The notes under the pieces: generated by a model
What the model saw: only the letters and a program-made list of their open reading frames with translations
What the model was told of the DNA's origin: nothing
Databases searched by the model: none
Source of the DNA: CAIVAT01 sp964473485
GTDB lineage: Bacteria > Bacteroidota > Bacteroidia > Bacteroidales > FEN-979
Length of the DNA stretch: 64,000 bases
Direction of reading: 5' to 3'
Assembly (NCBI GenBank): GCA_964473485.1
Contig: CAYYPH010000010.1
Location: 1 to 64,000 of the forward strand
Position numbers and translations under genes: made by a program
Shown here: positions 37,201-44,118 of the stretch, in pieces
Numbering within the stretch: position 1 is the stretch's first letter
Layout of the letters: each line of letters starts with the position of its first letter

Positions 37201-39376
37201 TGTTTGTGCATGTCACTGTATAAACATCAGGATCCGCGGTTGAGGTGGCAGAACCAGCCAGTTGCCATTCAACGAATTCCCAACCTGCTGGTGCAATGGC
37301 ATTGAGGTAAGCAACTTCGTTGTATGAGAAACCAGGAATGGTTGTACCAACAACCGGACCGCTAATAGTAGAGGTACCTCCGAGTTTGGTAACATCCACT
37401 TGTAGTGAGTTTGGTGTTGCACCGATACCAATAATATTAACAGTTAGGTCAATAGAAGCAGCAGTGATGGTCAGAACTCCGGGTACGTAGGTAATGTTAT
37501 AATTCGTTGCCAATGGTGAAATCGACAATGTACCTTGCGTAATAGAATAAACTCCGGGATCAGATCCGGGAACGCGGTCAAGTGCGCCTGTGAAACTGTC
37601 ACTGAAAGCAAGGCCGGCACAAGGAGCAGTCGGGGTGTAGGTATAGGTCCATGGTAATGGATCCGGTTGACACCTGTTCTTTGTGGCATTATTTGCAGTG
37701 ATCGTTATCGGGCGTTGTGTTATGGTCAGAACACCAGCTACAAACGTAATGTCGTAATTGGTATTCGTTGCATTATCAACTGTACCCTGATTGATGGCGT
37801 AATTATTGGCATCCTCGCCAGCAACCCTTGTCAATGTACCTGTGATGGTGACAGTAAGAGCGTTGGGTAATGCAAAACCCTGGGCCGGATTAGAACTAAA
37901 CGTAAGTGCCGGATCGGCTTCACCATAGCATTTGGTCTTGTCGTCACCGGTAACTGTAACAGGTAGTCTGTTGATGGTCAAAAGAGCACTGTTATACGTA
38001 ATAGTATAGTTAGTATTTGATACCGTTCCCTGGGTTATCGTGTAGGTACCTACGTTTTCTCCGGCTGTCCTAGTCAATGTACCAGCGTAGGTAATGGTAG
38101 CACCGTTAGGCAGGGCTGAACCAACTGCAGGATTCGAAGTAAAGGTCAAAGCGGGATCCAAGTCGCCGTAAGTCTTCGATTTAACATCGGCAGTTACGGT
38201 TACAGACAGCGTTGTGATAGAAAAGTTCGCACCACTGAAAGCAATGGCGTAATTGGTGTTAGTAAGGGTGCCCTGTGAAATTGTGTAGGACCCTATATTC
38301 TCACCGGCTGTTCTGGTCAAGGTGCCACTGTAGGTGATTGTAGCGCCGTTTGGTAAAGCAGATCCAACAGCAGGGGCTGAAGTGTATGTCAATGCAGGAT
38401 CAAGGTTCCCATAAATCTTTGTCTGCGTAGTTGCTGTGACTGTTACAGGTAACGTCGTTATAGTTAGAACCGCACCGGTAAAGCTGGTGATTGTATAATT
38501 GGGATTATTCGCACTAGTAACAGTACCCTGGGTTATGGAGTAGGTGCCGACATTTTCATTAGCAGTCCTCGCAAGATTTCCGACTATTGTGACCGTGAGT
38601 GTGTTTGATAAAACAAATCCCTGGGCAGGACTTGATGTCCAAGTTAGGGAGGGATCAAGATTTCCGTAAACTTTAGATTGGTTTGAAGCGGTAACAGCAA
38701 CAGGATAACGGTCCACAGTTAGTCCGTTAGTTGCTGTTACGTAAGTATACGTGTAGGTGGAAAAAGAATTAATACCAAGATCATCTGTATAGGTGAATAC
38801 TCCACATGTAGGGGTGGCGGCACTGGGCACTATGTCATACGATCCAACACTTGCCATGGACGCTCCCGGACTCGTAAGAGTAATAGCGATGTTTGGATTA
38901 GCTTCGGATGGTCCCCAACCTGTTACAGTAAAGGTGGTTCCCATTGCTGCACACGCACCGCTAAGATTAGGATCAGTACCGTAGGTTGTACTTTGGGTGA
39001 ACGGTGTAATGGTAAGTACCTTAATAAATGTAAGTGTAATTGTACATGTAGCCGGACTACAATTGGTCCAGGTTTGGGTGCTTGCCTGGGCTAGTGAGGG
39101 ATCACCTGCCCAACTGTCAAATGCCCATCCAGCGTCAGGTGTAGCCGTTAGAACCAGAATTTCTCCCGGTACTGGCCAAGGGACAGACGTAGCTGTCACT
39201 GTTGGACCGTTAATATTGGTGGTATAGGTACCTTGAATGGTAAGGTTACCATTACCTACAATATTTACAGCCACTTGAGCCTGGCTTACAAAAGAGGCAA
39301 TTATCAGCATTATCAAAAATACTGAAAACAACGCTCCTGTAGGCATTAATTTTTTAGGTCTGTAAACTGTTTCCAT
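28286..39376 (-). CDS. Giant MBG/YDG/InlB-repeat adhesin with dockerin-like and cohesin-like regions and T9SS domain
   Basis: 3696 residues. Residues 1-33 are a signal peptide. An InlB-type repeat (about 35-110) leads to about twelve MBG-type units to about residue 1240, marked by K-x-YG-x-x-DPALTY and ENVGTYTITQGTL; one is degenerate and one InlB-type repeat interrupts them. YDG-type units follow (RQYDGT, KVYDRS, KRYDGTT), then a Big_5-like region (FKVKFSENIY), then many InlB/bacterial repeats with GWxF..W (to about 3270). Near 3300 and 3365 are GGVNSLDALIISYMF and NVDQNGVIDNLDALLAMYR, a dockerin-like pair split by an insertion. A cohesin-like segment (IGAMNIGLTYNTNLLKVTG, about 3490) and a T9SS domain (CFPNPFNDVT to LILVK) end it. 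It is likely a long surface adhesin. Confidence 0.85.
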   Translation of the reverse strand: METVYRPKKLMPTGALFSVFLIMLIIASFVSQAQVAVNIVGNGNLTIQGTYTTNINGPTVTATSVPWPVPGEILVLTATPDAGWAFDSWAGDPSLAQASTQTWTNCSPATCTITLTFIKVLTITPFTQSTTYGTDPNLSGACAAMGTTFTVTGWGPSEANPNIAITLTSPGASMASVGSYDIVPSAATPTCGVFTYTDDLGINSFSTYTYTYVTATNGLTVDRYPVAVTASNQSKVYGNLDPSLTWTSSPAQGFVLSNTLTVTIVGNLARTANENVGTYSITQGTVTSANNPNYTITSFTGAVLTITTLPVTVTATTQTKIYGNLDPALTYTSAPAVGSALPNGATITYSGTLTRTAGENIGSYTISQGTLTNTNYAIAFSGANFSITTLSVTVTADVKSKTYGDLDPALTFTSNPAVGSALPNGATITYAGTLTRTAGENVGTYTITQGTVSNTNYTITYNSALLTINRLPVTVTGDDKTKCYGEADPALTFSSNPAQGFALPNALTVTITGTLTRVAGEDANNYAINQGTVDNATNTNYDITFVAGVLTITQRPITITANNATKNRCQPDPLPWTYTYTPTAPCAGLAFSDSFTGALDRVPGSDPGVYSITQGTLSISPLATNYNITYVPGVLTITAASIDLTVNIIGIGATPNSLQVDVTKLGGTSTISGPVVGTTIPGFSYNEVAYLNAIAPAGWEFVEWQLAGSATSTADPDVYTVTCTNNVVTAVFKKTLTITADNKTKVYGTAGPALTYTVTGLMGTDALNPVPISCTGTPTTASVGAYTITVGPATFSSGNASDYVIHYVTGTLTVTALQITVTADAKSKIYGDVDPALTYTFAPSLIGSDAFTGALTRTTGENVGTYPILQGTLALSSNYTITYVGANLTIGVKTITVTAVAKSKVYGDPDPALTYTFTPALIGSDAFTGALTRTAGENVGTYPILQGTLALSSNYTITYVGANLTIGVKTITVTAAAKSKTYGASDPALTYTYAPALIGSDAFSGALTRTAGENVGSYSITQGTLTLSTNYVITYVGADLTINKLDITITAAAKTKVYGAADPALTYTSSINPLPFTDAFTGGLSRVAGEDVGTYTITIGSLTFTPTTTIGNYNVTYVPALLTITKANLTITVSPATRQQHAPNPPFSIASFAGLVNGDVAVNITGGTETYTTTTNFWSPIGIYPNDIALVPASLTGNHVGNYNITYVNGTMTITPADQYTLGLGIIGCGQKIIISVEGTALEYTFVGDRTMTPVITPTFNYNQRINIRYETVGSYSWYQWQGPDALLLVPVAGTTNQWTLDFTKNMNIEAFFRRDLNLSDLTLNADPRQYDGTVWANNPTAVINGSAIIPACGTNLTPRSAVSLTFNNSKLSTTPDCYPRYDTKDVGTGKTVTFYGLALTGTDAMYYRLIPTSGTTTENITQRQLLVKNAAVQTKVYDRSAAATIIPANPLLPFGLEGNTPPTVGVIAGDNVTLTVGSNGTFRTSCSWSGGTSNYNVGVNKPVNVSWTLGGTDAANYTLIGYWDGAAFSSCLYGTITPKPLTLPNLIAQKRYDGTTTMPMTLLNAQNTGGSLNGASTVPSGIISGDVVTLVQNSGGTTTANFIDAAVGATKTLTITNLGLTGANAGNYSIANPYDATGDIIRQVYAMFIPNYNVGRAGQPPIVNVPLNQTFKVKFSENIYNVYQVPLSQSTIGDHISFQEVSNGTWTPIAHIPFTATYDPVNYEVTINLVSPLTIDKYYRIRFFSLYDNIYYGANPISWSLDGPRPVNPAFINAAGLTVDDKILFGSRGQAPLLYPSGSATDICDAIKVDFVYPVEYRNGLPITPTSDCRHKLMLQKLVSGTWTTQTITSAVPTDFVTVGTKTGPRLITITSTAPITRCSQYRVLMLKGEDTEYGFTDLQTGVFLLNTGTIVTGPTIAPALEALDVNWTWTTTCLVPVTLAMNPASPVGGVDYPVTAGQPFNQITVNGVEMVTAGAMTGDPAILNTNPILNWGANPFVAIPAEGYKWVVGGTVTAYNWKRNNVGYAANASMSVIGADQATTCNATLPTFAATFVKKSYNLRACTPTGGTISGLTTSYSSKLHGEWINLTATPAPGYYFTGWSGIPGGVTITTQTLPEAGDPYNMNTAKIGYLTFRLTGNQLVDAANYTICATFAEFQPRLYVTENPQNTGEVITSVYQSAQQLIDVGSEVWTDGLLYGWSQMKYNALVQLEAVPDCGYEFVNWTRWNTGTQTWTVWSNSNPTNPTAWFNMTENYRFRANMRMKDNVVNATAQIAANGTVTMQQVIGGTPSGPMWVNGVPANPTFHYGDILEITVYPEPDYVMYGWSGYNTTAPVLWQTFADRTVYRYTVECDGANLLADIGLKRYQATISTAIDNAVSGTTITGPTISSSTPVKGAGQFGFVFAVNGQSTSNSSTNNVFERGTSVYFRANAIANFNFLGWRVGGIIVSTNTTYNWIATQNYAVQAVYEPIYPSYKMTVIANPQQSPYPSGKFQYKGTNFVTTFSPVDPATSLDVMVKRPNTTENITVSTYAQPGWEFVYWTIPANVTLRMGTTSTSTSIQFYMPASQVDLVAVYRKKAHSTITMENHTYLRNQLTAPYTQAPYTIVNYGGTFVTTTPGPYSGGQQITVVATPFPGFRFINSMDGSESDDANNIWRGWQVNPLITGPNPWIVPPANYTFTYTIPYTNTTPMIYGNFAEIALPNYPVYKLTSATNPALWQGQPVGVTTGDGNFVHGVEARIGQSVVRPGWQFNGWTGATVNTDGLGDYIYMNSGSFTVTANYIPVNYTLLVSAIDPYGIQTVAKPGSATQTSAAPISEPYNVTNDPIWISTTPQTSPEYTFVFHGWYYDNLFTMPVLDNLGNPITAPSFYWIPQPGDPLTGMKTIYAKYTAVYKEYTVTLLTARNTYTELDPDAGTVTVNGVNPWGTFSYNTPVVIATTPNVNGAYVFKHWTDVNGVVHVTIPTFNHTVNANVTFIAVYDPLPFNVAATVQGGFATTPGTVNPVAQVKTFKDPVQVNATVNAGYTFDGWQTTGVTLVNPMANPASFSMPPNNVQLMAKYVAINYNVTATAQTGGTATPASQVKNVGQAVSVNATPLAGYTFSGWEATGVTLTNPNANPAVFTMPANNVTLLAKFTAIPYTFTVTANPVGSGTFSPVNPTYTVGQSVSVTAIPALGWTFDSWTVLAGGIAAPVGNPAVFLMPAANVQLRANFIVSNNTIAGQVKYFNQFETVMPSSANIKVAIDNGGVLEQEQFLQYVPGQPQGYYQFNNIVPGTNYNIRIWEAPAGGTVGNTWSWNNWGGVNSLDALIISYMFSQNPSLATQFPWLVKPGQAVPNWSEYFGGLMSAGYTHNYNVANVDQNGVIDNLDALLAMYRSIGQPGTSPFPGGAFNFQIAGQMVATLGTMVYPAAPTAVFNQTGTYLAAQPASSVYYTKSVTGAAGAQYFNIFYEATGDVNASYIPGSGAKSTGNYLAYESLMKVNVGDEVKIPVAINQDRTIGAMNIGLTYNTNLLKVTGVEGFEVFNIDEANGVVSASMFDVEGRTYDRNSNVIIVTATVLAPIETGTRYFELTDNTIFADASASEIDGITLYTTGLTTDQTTGTGDLTSARLTHKCFPNPFNDVTNIQYTLPEKANVEVKVYNAVGSVVKTFVFNSQVAGVHNVKLNSTDLNGSGVYFYRITVKGDANSFTGTGSLILVK

Positions 39377-40154
39377 AAATAATTGAGTGTTAGTGAATAA
39401 TTGTTTTATTGATTGAGATATATATCGGATTGGTTGTCAACACGAAAATCTTTTCGGGTACATCCGGCGCTCTGGGCCGGTCAGATACCGTGTAGGTGGT
39501 AAACGTTCTATCCATAGATGCTTATTTCTGTATTGTGTTCCTTAAATAATCTGCAAATGTGCAAAAAAATAACTAAACAAAAAAATTAACCATTGCGGTT
39601 CATTTCTAGATTGTGCTGTTAAATACAGCCGTGATTTGCTTTTACAAAATCCTATGGGCACATTATGATCTGATTTACAACATGATTACTAAATAACAAG
39701 ATGATTATGGGCACAAGGCCTTATTTGACGTTAAACGGTGAATCTTAAAAAAAGTTACCATTCATCAGGTAAATTATCAAGGTTTCCGGTTTCTGCTGAA
39801 ATTTTTCATATGCCGTCACGGCATATTATCCAGCCATAACACAAACAACCTTAATTTTCATTATTGGTTATATTTTTTTGATTTTCAATACACTAATATT
39901 TTTCTGTATTATATAAATAACTTTATGAAACCTCTGTTCAGATTTGTAAATAAAACAAAAATGTCGTCCGGTCAATCATTTTAGCATTAAAATATTTCAT
40001 CTGACACGTGATCGGCTTTTTATTTTGGAAGCAAATATAATTTATTTTCGGGCAAAATGCAGACAAAACATTTTTTTTTTTAACAAATTTTATAACAACT
40101 TTGATTATCAGTTCATTAGAATGTTAAAAAGATATTATTTGTCTTCATTCTAAA
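39377..40154. other. 778-bp AT-rich intergenic region with a 19-bp palindrome
   Basis: No gene is visible. It separates two minus-strand units, so it should hold the promoter of the 3696-residue gene and the end of the 860-residue gene's transcript. Seen in it are the palindrome ATATGCCGTCACGGCATAT at 39808-39826, which looks like an operator, and poly-T/poly-A runs near 39567-39590 and 40070-40082. A weak 8-bp stem, TTAGAATG (40116-40123) with CATTCTAA (40146-40153), lies directly after the upstream gene's stop. No exact TAnnTTTG promoter with spaced TTG was confirmed. Confidence 0.6.
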
Positions 40155-42680
40155 TTATCTGGGTGATTTTCCTTGATTCTGGCAGAACTTATTTATATTG
40201 GTATGACCATCTTTATCCCCGAGGCTGATCGCCAACTGGAAATCAAGGCAGGCCAGGCTGTCGTTTCCAAGTGTATGATGGTTCACACCCCTGAGGTTAA
40301 TCAGATTCCCTTTAAGACCTCCCAAGGCAATCGCTTTCTCGATGTCGGCGTTGCTTTCGCCATACCTGTTCAGGAAGAAACGCGAAAAGGCCCTGAAATC
40401 GTAAGCATCGGCAAGATCCGGTTCCCTGGATATGAATTCGGTGAGCGACTGATCGGCCATCCGGTAGTTTCCTTCGGAGAAATACCGCATTGCCTTGTTA
40501 TAGATGGATTCATAAGGCCTGACTTTCATCTGCAGGTTAAGGGCTCTCCTTTGTTTCATGAGGACAGTATCGCCCGGAAGGATTTTTAACGCACTGTCAA
40601 TCAGGGCCAGGGCTCCGGCCTCACGTTTCATGTTAAGTTGTATCAATGATGCCATGAGCCACGCATCCCTGTTAGAAGAAGCTGCCTTCAGGTATTGCCT
40701 GATAATTTTGTTCGCTTCCTGCGGTCGGCCTTTGTTCATCAGCGACTGGCACAGGTTCGAAGTATTGTTGTAAAACATGGGTTTCTGCCTGAAAACCTTC
40801 ATCCCGTAAACAATCGAGCTATCCATATTGCCAAGCTGTGCATAGGCCATGGCGATAAAGAATTCCTGCCGGGTGTCATAGGGGCTCGACCGGTCATTCT
40901 TGAGCATGACGATGGCCGAGTCGAACTTTTTTTCGTTGATGAGGTATCTTGCCTTGTGCACGGCTATAGGCTCACCCTCCAGGCTCACGGTTGGCAGGAA
41001 CGGCAAATTGTTCATCACTGTTTCGGCAGAAGTCGTGAGTTTTCCCTGAACCATCTCAGACTTAACAATGCGTTGCATCGAAATCGACTTATAATTCACC
41101 ACGAAAACAAAAACGGCTGCCAACATAAGCATAACCATTACGCCTACAAAAATGGCAGAAACCATATTCCGTGTACCTAAATCGTAACCATTTACAGAGT
41201 TGGCCGGCGGAGACTGGACCTGGGCGCTTAATGGGGTTGATTTCACCTCAATTTCAGGTTGGTCCTGGCCTACAGCAGTCATTTGCTCCTCCGGTGCTTT
41301 GCCGCGTATGCGTATGATACCGGCATTTGCTATGGAAATTCCGATATAAACTGCAAAAAGGGCCCCAATCTCAGGCCTGTCGGCAGGGAAATTGAAGAAG
41401 GCATCGAAACTATAGGCCAGCAAACCGAATGCGGGCAGAAACTGGTACATATATGTTTTACTTGTTGCCCCGGGTTTAAAGAAGGCCCTGATAAAGTCAA
41501 ATCCTGCCATCAGGAAAAGGGAAAGAAATAAAAGGCCGCCCACTATTCCTATCTCGGAGGTGATCTCAAGAAAATCGTTGTGGTTTTTATACATATACGT
41601 ATAATCGGTCGACGTGAGGTTCTCATACTGCAGTATCTGTATCTTCCAGTTTCCGATTCCGACGCCAAGCATCGGATTATCCCTGATAAGCCACAAAGTC
41701 CGTTCCCAGGCGACCGGTCTTGACCCGCCTTTTTCAACAGCGATTGAAGCCAGCCGGCCGGCAACGTCGACGTTGTAGTAGTCCCTGTTTTCTTTCGGAT
41801 AGACATACCGCTGGGTCATTTCAAAAAAGAGGAGTATAAAGAGAAATGCTCCCAACACAGTAATGAGAGTTGCGATTTTCCCGGATTCCCTTTTTTTCAG
41901 GAAAACTAAAAGCAGGTAAACAAGGTATATGGCCATCAACGAGAACATTCCCAGGTAAAAGGTTCTTGTACTCATAAAGAAAGTGGCAAGCAGTGCGCTG
42001 AACAGCGAGAAGAAACCCAGAACCCTTGCCCACCTCGGTTGAAAAGTGAAAAGCCACAGCGCAAAGGGTATCTTGACGAAGATCGCCGCGGCAAGAATGT
42101 TCTTGTTGGAATATACCGATTTAATTACATAGATGGAATCAATTGCACCGCTTATATACTGGTAGATCCTGTAAAAAACAGTGAAGCTGTCGGTAATGAG
42201 CAGTAACGACATCGCAACAGTGATATATTTAATGAATCTTTTATCTGATCTGAAAACGACAGAGAGTATGTAGGCTGCGGAAAAGATGGTGAACATCTTA
42301 GAAAAGTTTATGACCGACTCAAAGATGTTGATGGCGTTGAAAAAAGAAAGCACAGCCATCATTAGGATCAACAGGTAGGCAAGCCCGAACTTGTTCCTTA
42401 CAAGGAAATCAGTAAAATCGGTCCGCGAGTGCAATGACTTTCTGACAAGAAAAAAAGAATAGGTCAGCAGGTTCGCTACAGCAAGGGTCATGAATTTTGG
42501 ACCGTTTGCATCGAAGGCCTCCATGATCGGCGTGGCTACAGGAACAATTACATAGATCAGAACAATTACCGTCATGATCACGACAGTACCCCAATCGGCC
42601 GTCTTTCCCTTTGCGATCCGGCTGGTTTTCAGAGGGGGCTTTTTATTATTGCCCTGTATTTTTTGTTTGTTTGCCATCAT
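40155..42680 (-). CDS. O-antigen ligase/polymerase (Wzy_C family) with C-terminal TPRs
   Basis: About 841 residues from the ATG at 42680, chosen because it begins MMANKQK just before the basic leader; the frame is open to 42737. Some twelve membrane helices are followed by TPR-like helices (about 590-841). The family signature is present between the last helices: ERTLWLIRDNPMLGVGIGNWK, then HNDFLEITSEIGIVGG. Such proteins either ligate O-antigen to lipid A-core (WaaL) or polymerise repeat units (Wzy). No other Wzy is recognisable in this locus, so polymerase is as likely as ligase. Being last on the minus strand of the polysaccharide locus fits either role. The TPR extension is common in Bacteroidota homologues and may bind protein partners. 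Confidence 0.83.
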   Translation of the reverse strand: MMANKQKIQGNNKKPPLKTSRIAKGKTADWGTVVIMTVIVLIYVIVPVATPIMEAFDANGPKFMTLAVANLLTYSFFLVRKSLHSRTDFTDFLVRNKFGLAYLLILMMAVLSFFNAINIFESVINFSKMFTIFSAAYILSVVFRSDKRFIKYITVAMSLLLITDSFTVFYRIYQYISGAIDSIYVIKSVYSNKNILAAAIFVKIPFALWLFTFQPRWARVLGFFSLFSALLATFFMSTRTFYLGMFSLMAIYLVYLLLVFLKKRESGKIATLITVLGAFLFILLFFEMTQRYVYPKENRDYYNVDVAGRLASIAVEKGGSRPVAWERTLWLIRDNPMLGVGIGNWKIQILQYENLTSTDYTYMYKNHNDFLEITSEIGIVGGLLFLSLFLMAGFDFIRAFFKPGATSKTYMYQFLPAFGLLAYSFDAFFNFPADRPEIGALFAVYIGISIANAGIIRIRGKAPEEQMTAVGQDQPEIEVKSTPLSAQVQSPPANSVNGYDLGTRNMVSAIFVGVMVMLMLAAVFVFVVNYKSISMQRIVKSEMVQGKLTTSAETVMNNLPFLPTVSLEGEPIAVHKARYLINEKKFDSAIVMLKNDRSSPYDTRQEFFIAMAYAQLGNMDSSIVYGMKVFRQKPMFYNNTSNLCQSLMNKGRPQEANKIIRQYLKAASSNRDAWLMASLIQLNMKREAGALALIDSALKILPGDTVLMKQRRALNLQMKVRPYESIYNKAMRYFSEGNYRMADQSLTEFISREPDLADAYDFRAFSRFFLNRYGESNADIEKAIALGGLKGNLINLRGVNHHTLGNDSLACLDFQLAISLGDKDGHTNINKFCQNQGKSPR

Positions 42681-42786
42681 TATCAACATTAAAAAATTTT
42701 GGTGATCATCCAGTATTCTGATTAAAAAGGCCGGCAAAGATATGAAAGCTAAAGTAAATACAGGTATTTATGTGCAAATAATCCAT

Positions 42787-43533
42787 TTACGACAACAATC
42801 CTAGCCTGAACCTGACAAGGTCGAACAGGAAGCATGGGGTTGACACCAGGTTCCGTTTCCATAGCCGTCGGGGCTCATGCATAAATCGGGGGAGAAATTC
42901 AAGTCCGCATTTTATCCAGAATGGTGATGGGCGCGGCAACAACCCCGAATAAAAGTCGAATGCCGCACCGATGGAACATATCATTTTTACCTTCAGGTTA
43001 CCGCGGTTCTCATGAACCCATTTTTCCTGTTTCGGGGCAGTCATACCCACGAAGAGCACATCGGGATTGAAGTCCTTCACTTCATTCAGCATCCGGTTAT
43101 TATCTTCTTCTGAAAATTTTTCACAAAAAGGTGGAGAAAAAAAACCGACTCTTATTCCCGGGAACTCAATGCGTAAACGATTCGATATAAGATTCAGGGT
43201 TTTTTCGGTCGCACCCAGGTAAAAGCATGATCCCTGCTGCTGTTGCAATATTTTTAAGATCAATAAATGAATATCGGCACCGGCTATTTTTCGAATCCTT
43301 CTTCCTCTCAAAATTGCTGCGGCCCAAACAATGCTGATTCCATCGGGCAATAAAATGTCGGATGAATGCAGTGCTTCACTGAAACGAGGGTCGTTTTTAG
43401 CCATGCAATAGGAATGGGCATTCAGCGTATTCACGATTAACGCAGGTTCCTGGTTCATTTCAATGTTTATGGATAAATCTGCGAAAGGACCGGTCGATAT
43501 ATTGTAACCTATTAATGCCATTGTGCCACCCAT
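42787..43533 (-). CDS. WecG/TagA/CpsF-family glycosyltransferase (GT26)
   Basis: 248 residues, cytoplasmic or membrane-associated. Family marks are LPDGISIVWAA (about 62-72), RIRKIAGADI (about 80), FYLGATEKTL (about 105) and VGMTAPKQEKWVHEN (about 160), with GAAFDFYSG near 185. These enzymes add an N-acetylmannosamine-type residue to an undecaprenyl-linked sugar early in teichoic acid, ECA or exopolysaccharide synthesis. It lies between the ligase/polymerase gene and an acyltransferase gene only 4 bp away, in one transcription unit. The donor sugar is not certain. Confidence 0.88.
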   Translation of the reverse strand: MGGTMALIGYNISTGPFADLSINIEMNQEPALIVNTLNAHSYCMAKNDPRFSEALHSSDILLPDGISIVWAAAILRGRRIRKIAGADIHLLILKILQQQQGSCFYLGATEKTLNLISNRLRIEFPGIRVGFFSPPFCEKFSEEDNNRMLNEVKDFNPDVLFVGMTAPKQEKWVHENRGNLKVKMICSIGAAFDFYSGLLPRPSPFWIKCGLEFLPRFMHEPRRLWKRNLVSTPCFLFDLVRFRLGLLS

Positions 43534-43537
43534 GAAT

Positions 43538-44113
43538 CTATCTCCTTTTCTTTATACCAGGATCTTTCATGACCAGCGTTTCAAGCATCCTTTGATGGGT
43601 TGCCAGGTCATCAACATTATCAAATCTATCCGCGATCCGTTTAGCCGGAACTCCGGCATAAATGGTCCAGGGTTCAATGTCTTTAGTGACCACTGATCCG
43701 GCAGCCACAATACTTCCTTTCCCGATTTTAATGCCACTCATAATGATCGATCCGTATCCCACCCATACATCATCTTCGATGATCACTTTCGAATCAAGGC
43801 CTTTCCACGAATAATCCGGATCCCTGATCTGAGATGCAAGCCTGATAGGTGTTCCGATTTGCTTATAGTTATGATCGTACTTGCCTACCAACGCAACATT
43901 GTTCCCGAATATCACATAATCGCCGATTTCGGCATTGCATTCGATCTGGGAATTTCTGCCTATGTAAAAATTTTTCCCGATACGAATATCCTTTTTTGCC
44001 CACATATGAACATTTCGTCCTGCATGAAAATCTTTCCCTATTGTATATGTTTTCCACCGAAAATATACAAGATACCAATCTCTGAATTTTGTAACCAGTT
44101 TTAAAATATTCAT
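43538..44113 (-). CDS. Hexapeptide-repeat acyltransferase (Maa/NodL/VatB-like)
   Basis: 191 residues forming a left-handed beta-helix, shown by repeated [LIV]GxxxxI-type hexapeptides (IGKNFYIGRNSQIECNAEIG, then VIIEDDVWVGYGSIIMSG). The usual closing motif GSIVAAGSVVTKDIEPWTIYAGVPAKRI is present; only short pieces are quoted here. His95 or so in KYDHNYKQIG may be the catalytic base. It would acetylate a sugar of the surface polysaccharide from acetyl-CoA. It is 4-5 bp from genes on both sides, which implies translational coupling. Confidence 0.85.
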   Translation of the reverse strand: MNILKLVTKFRDWYLVYFRWKTYTIGKDFHAGRNVHMWAKKDIRIGKNFYIGRNSQIECNAEIGDYVIFGNNVALVGKYDHNYKQIGTPIRLASQIRDPDYSWKGLDSKVIIEDDVWVGYGSIIMSGIKIGKGSIVAAGSVVTKDIEPWTIYAGVPAKRIADRFDNVDDLATHQRMLETLVMKDPGIKKRR

Positions 44114-44118
44114 ATCTT

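Noticed and set aside
13560..39376. A cellulosome or polysaccharide utilisation locus
   Set aside because: Cohesin and dockerin modules are present, but no glycoside hydrolase, SusC/SusD pair or carbohydrate-binding catalytic protein is encoded here.
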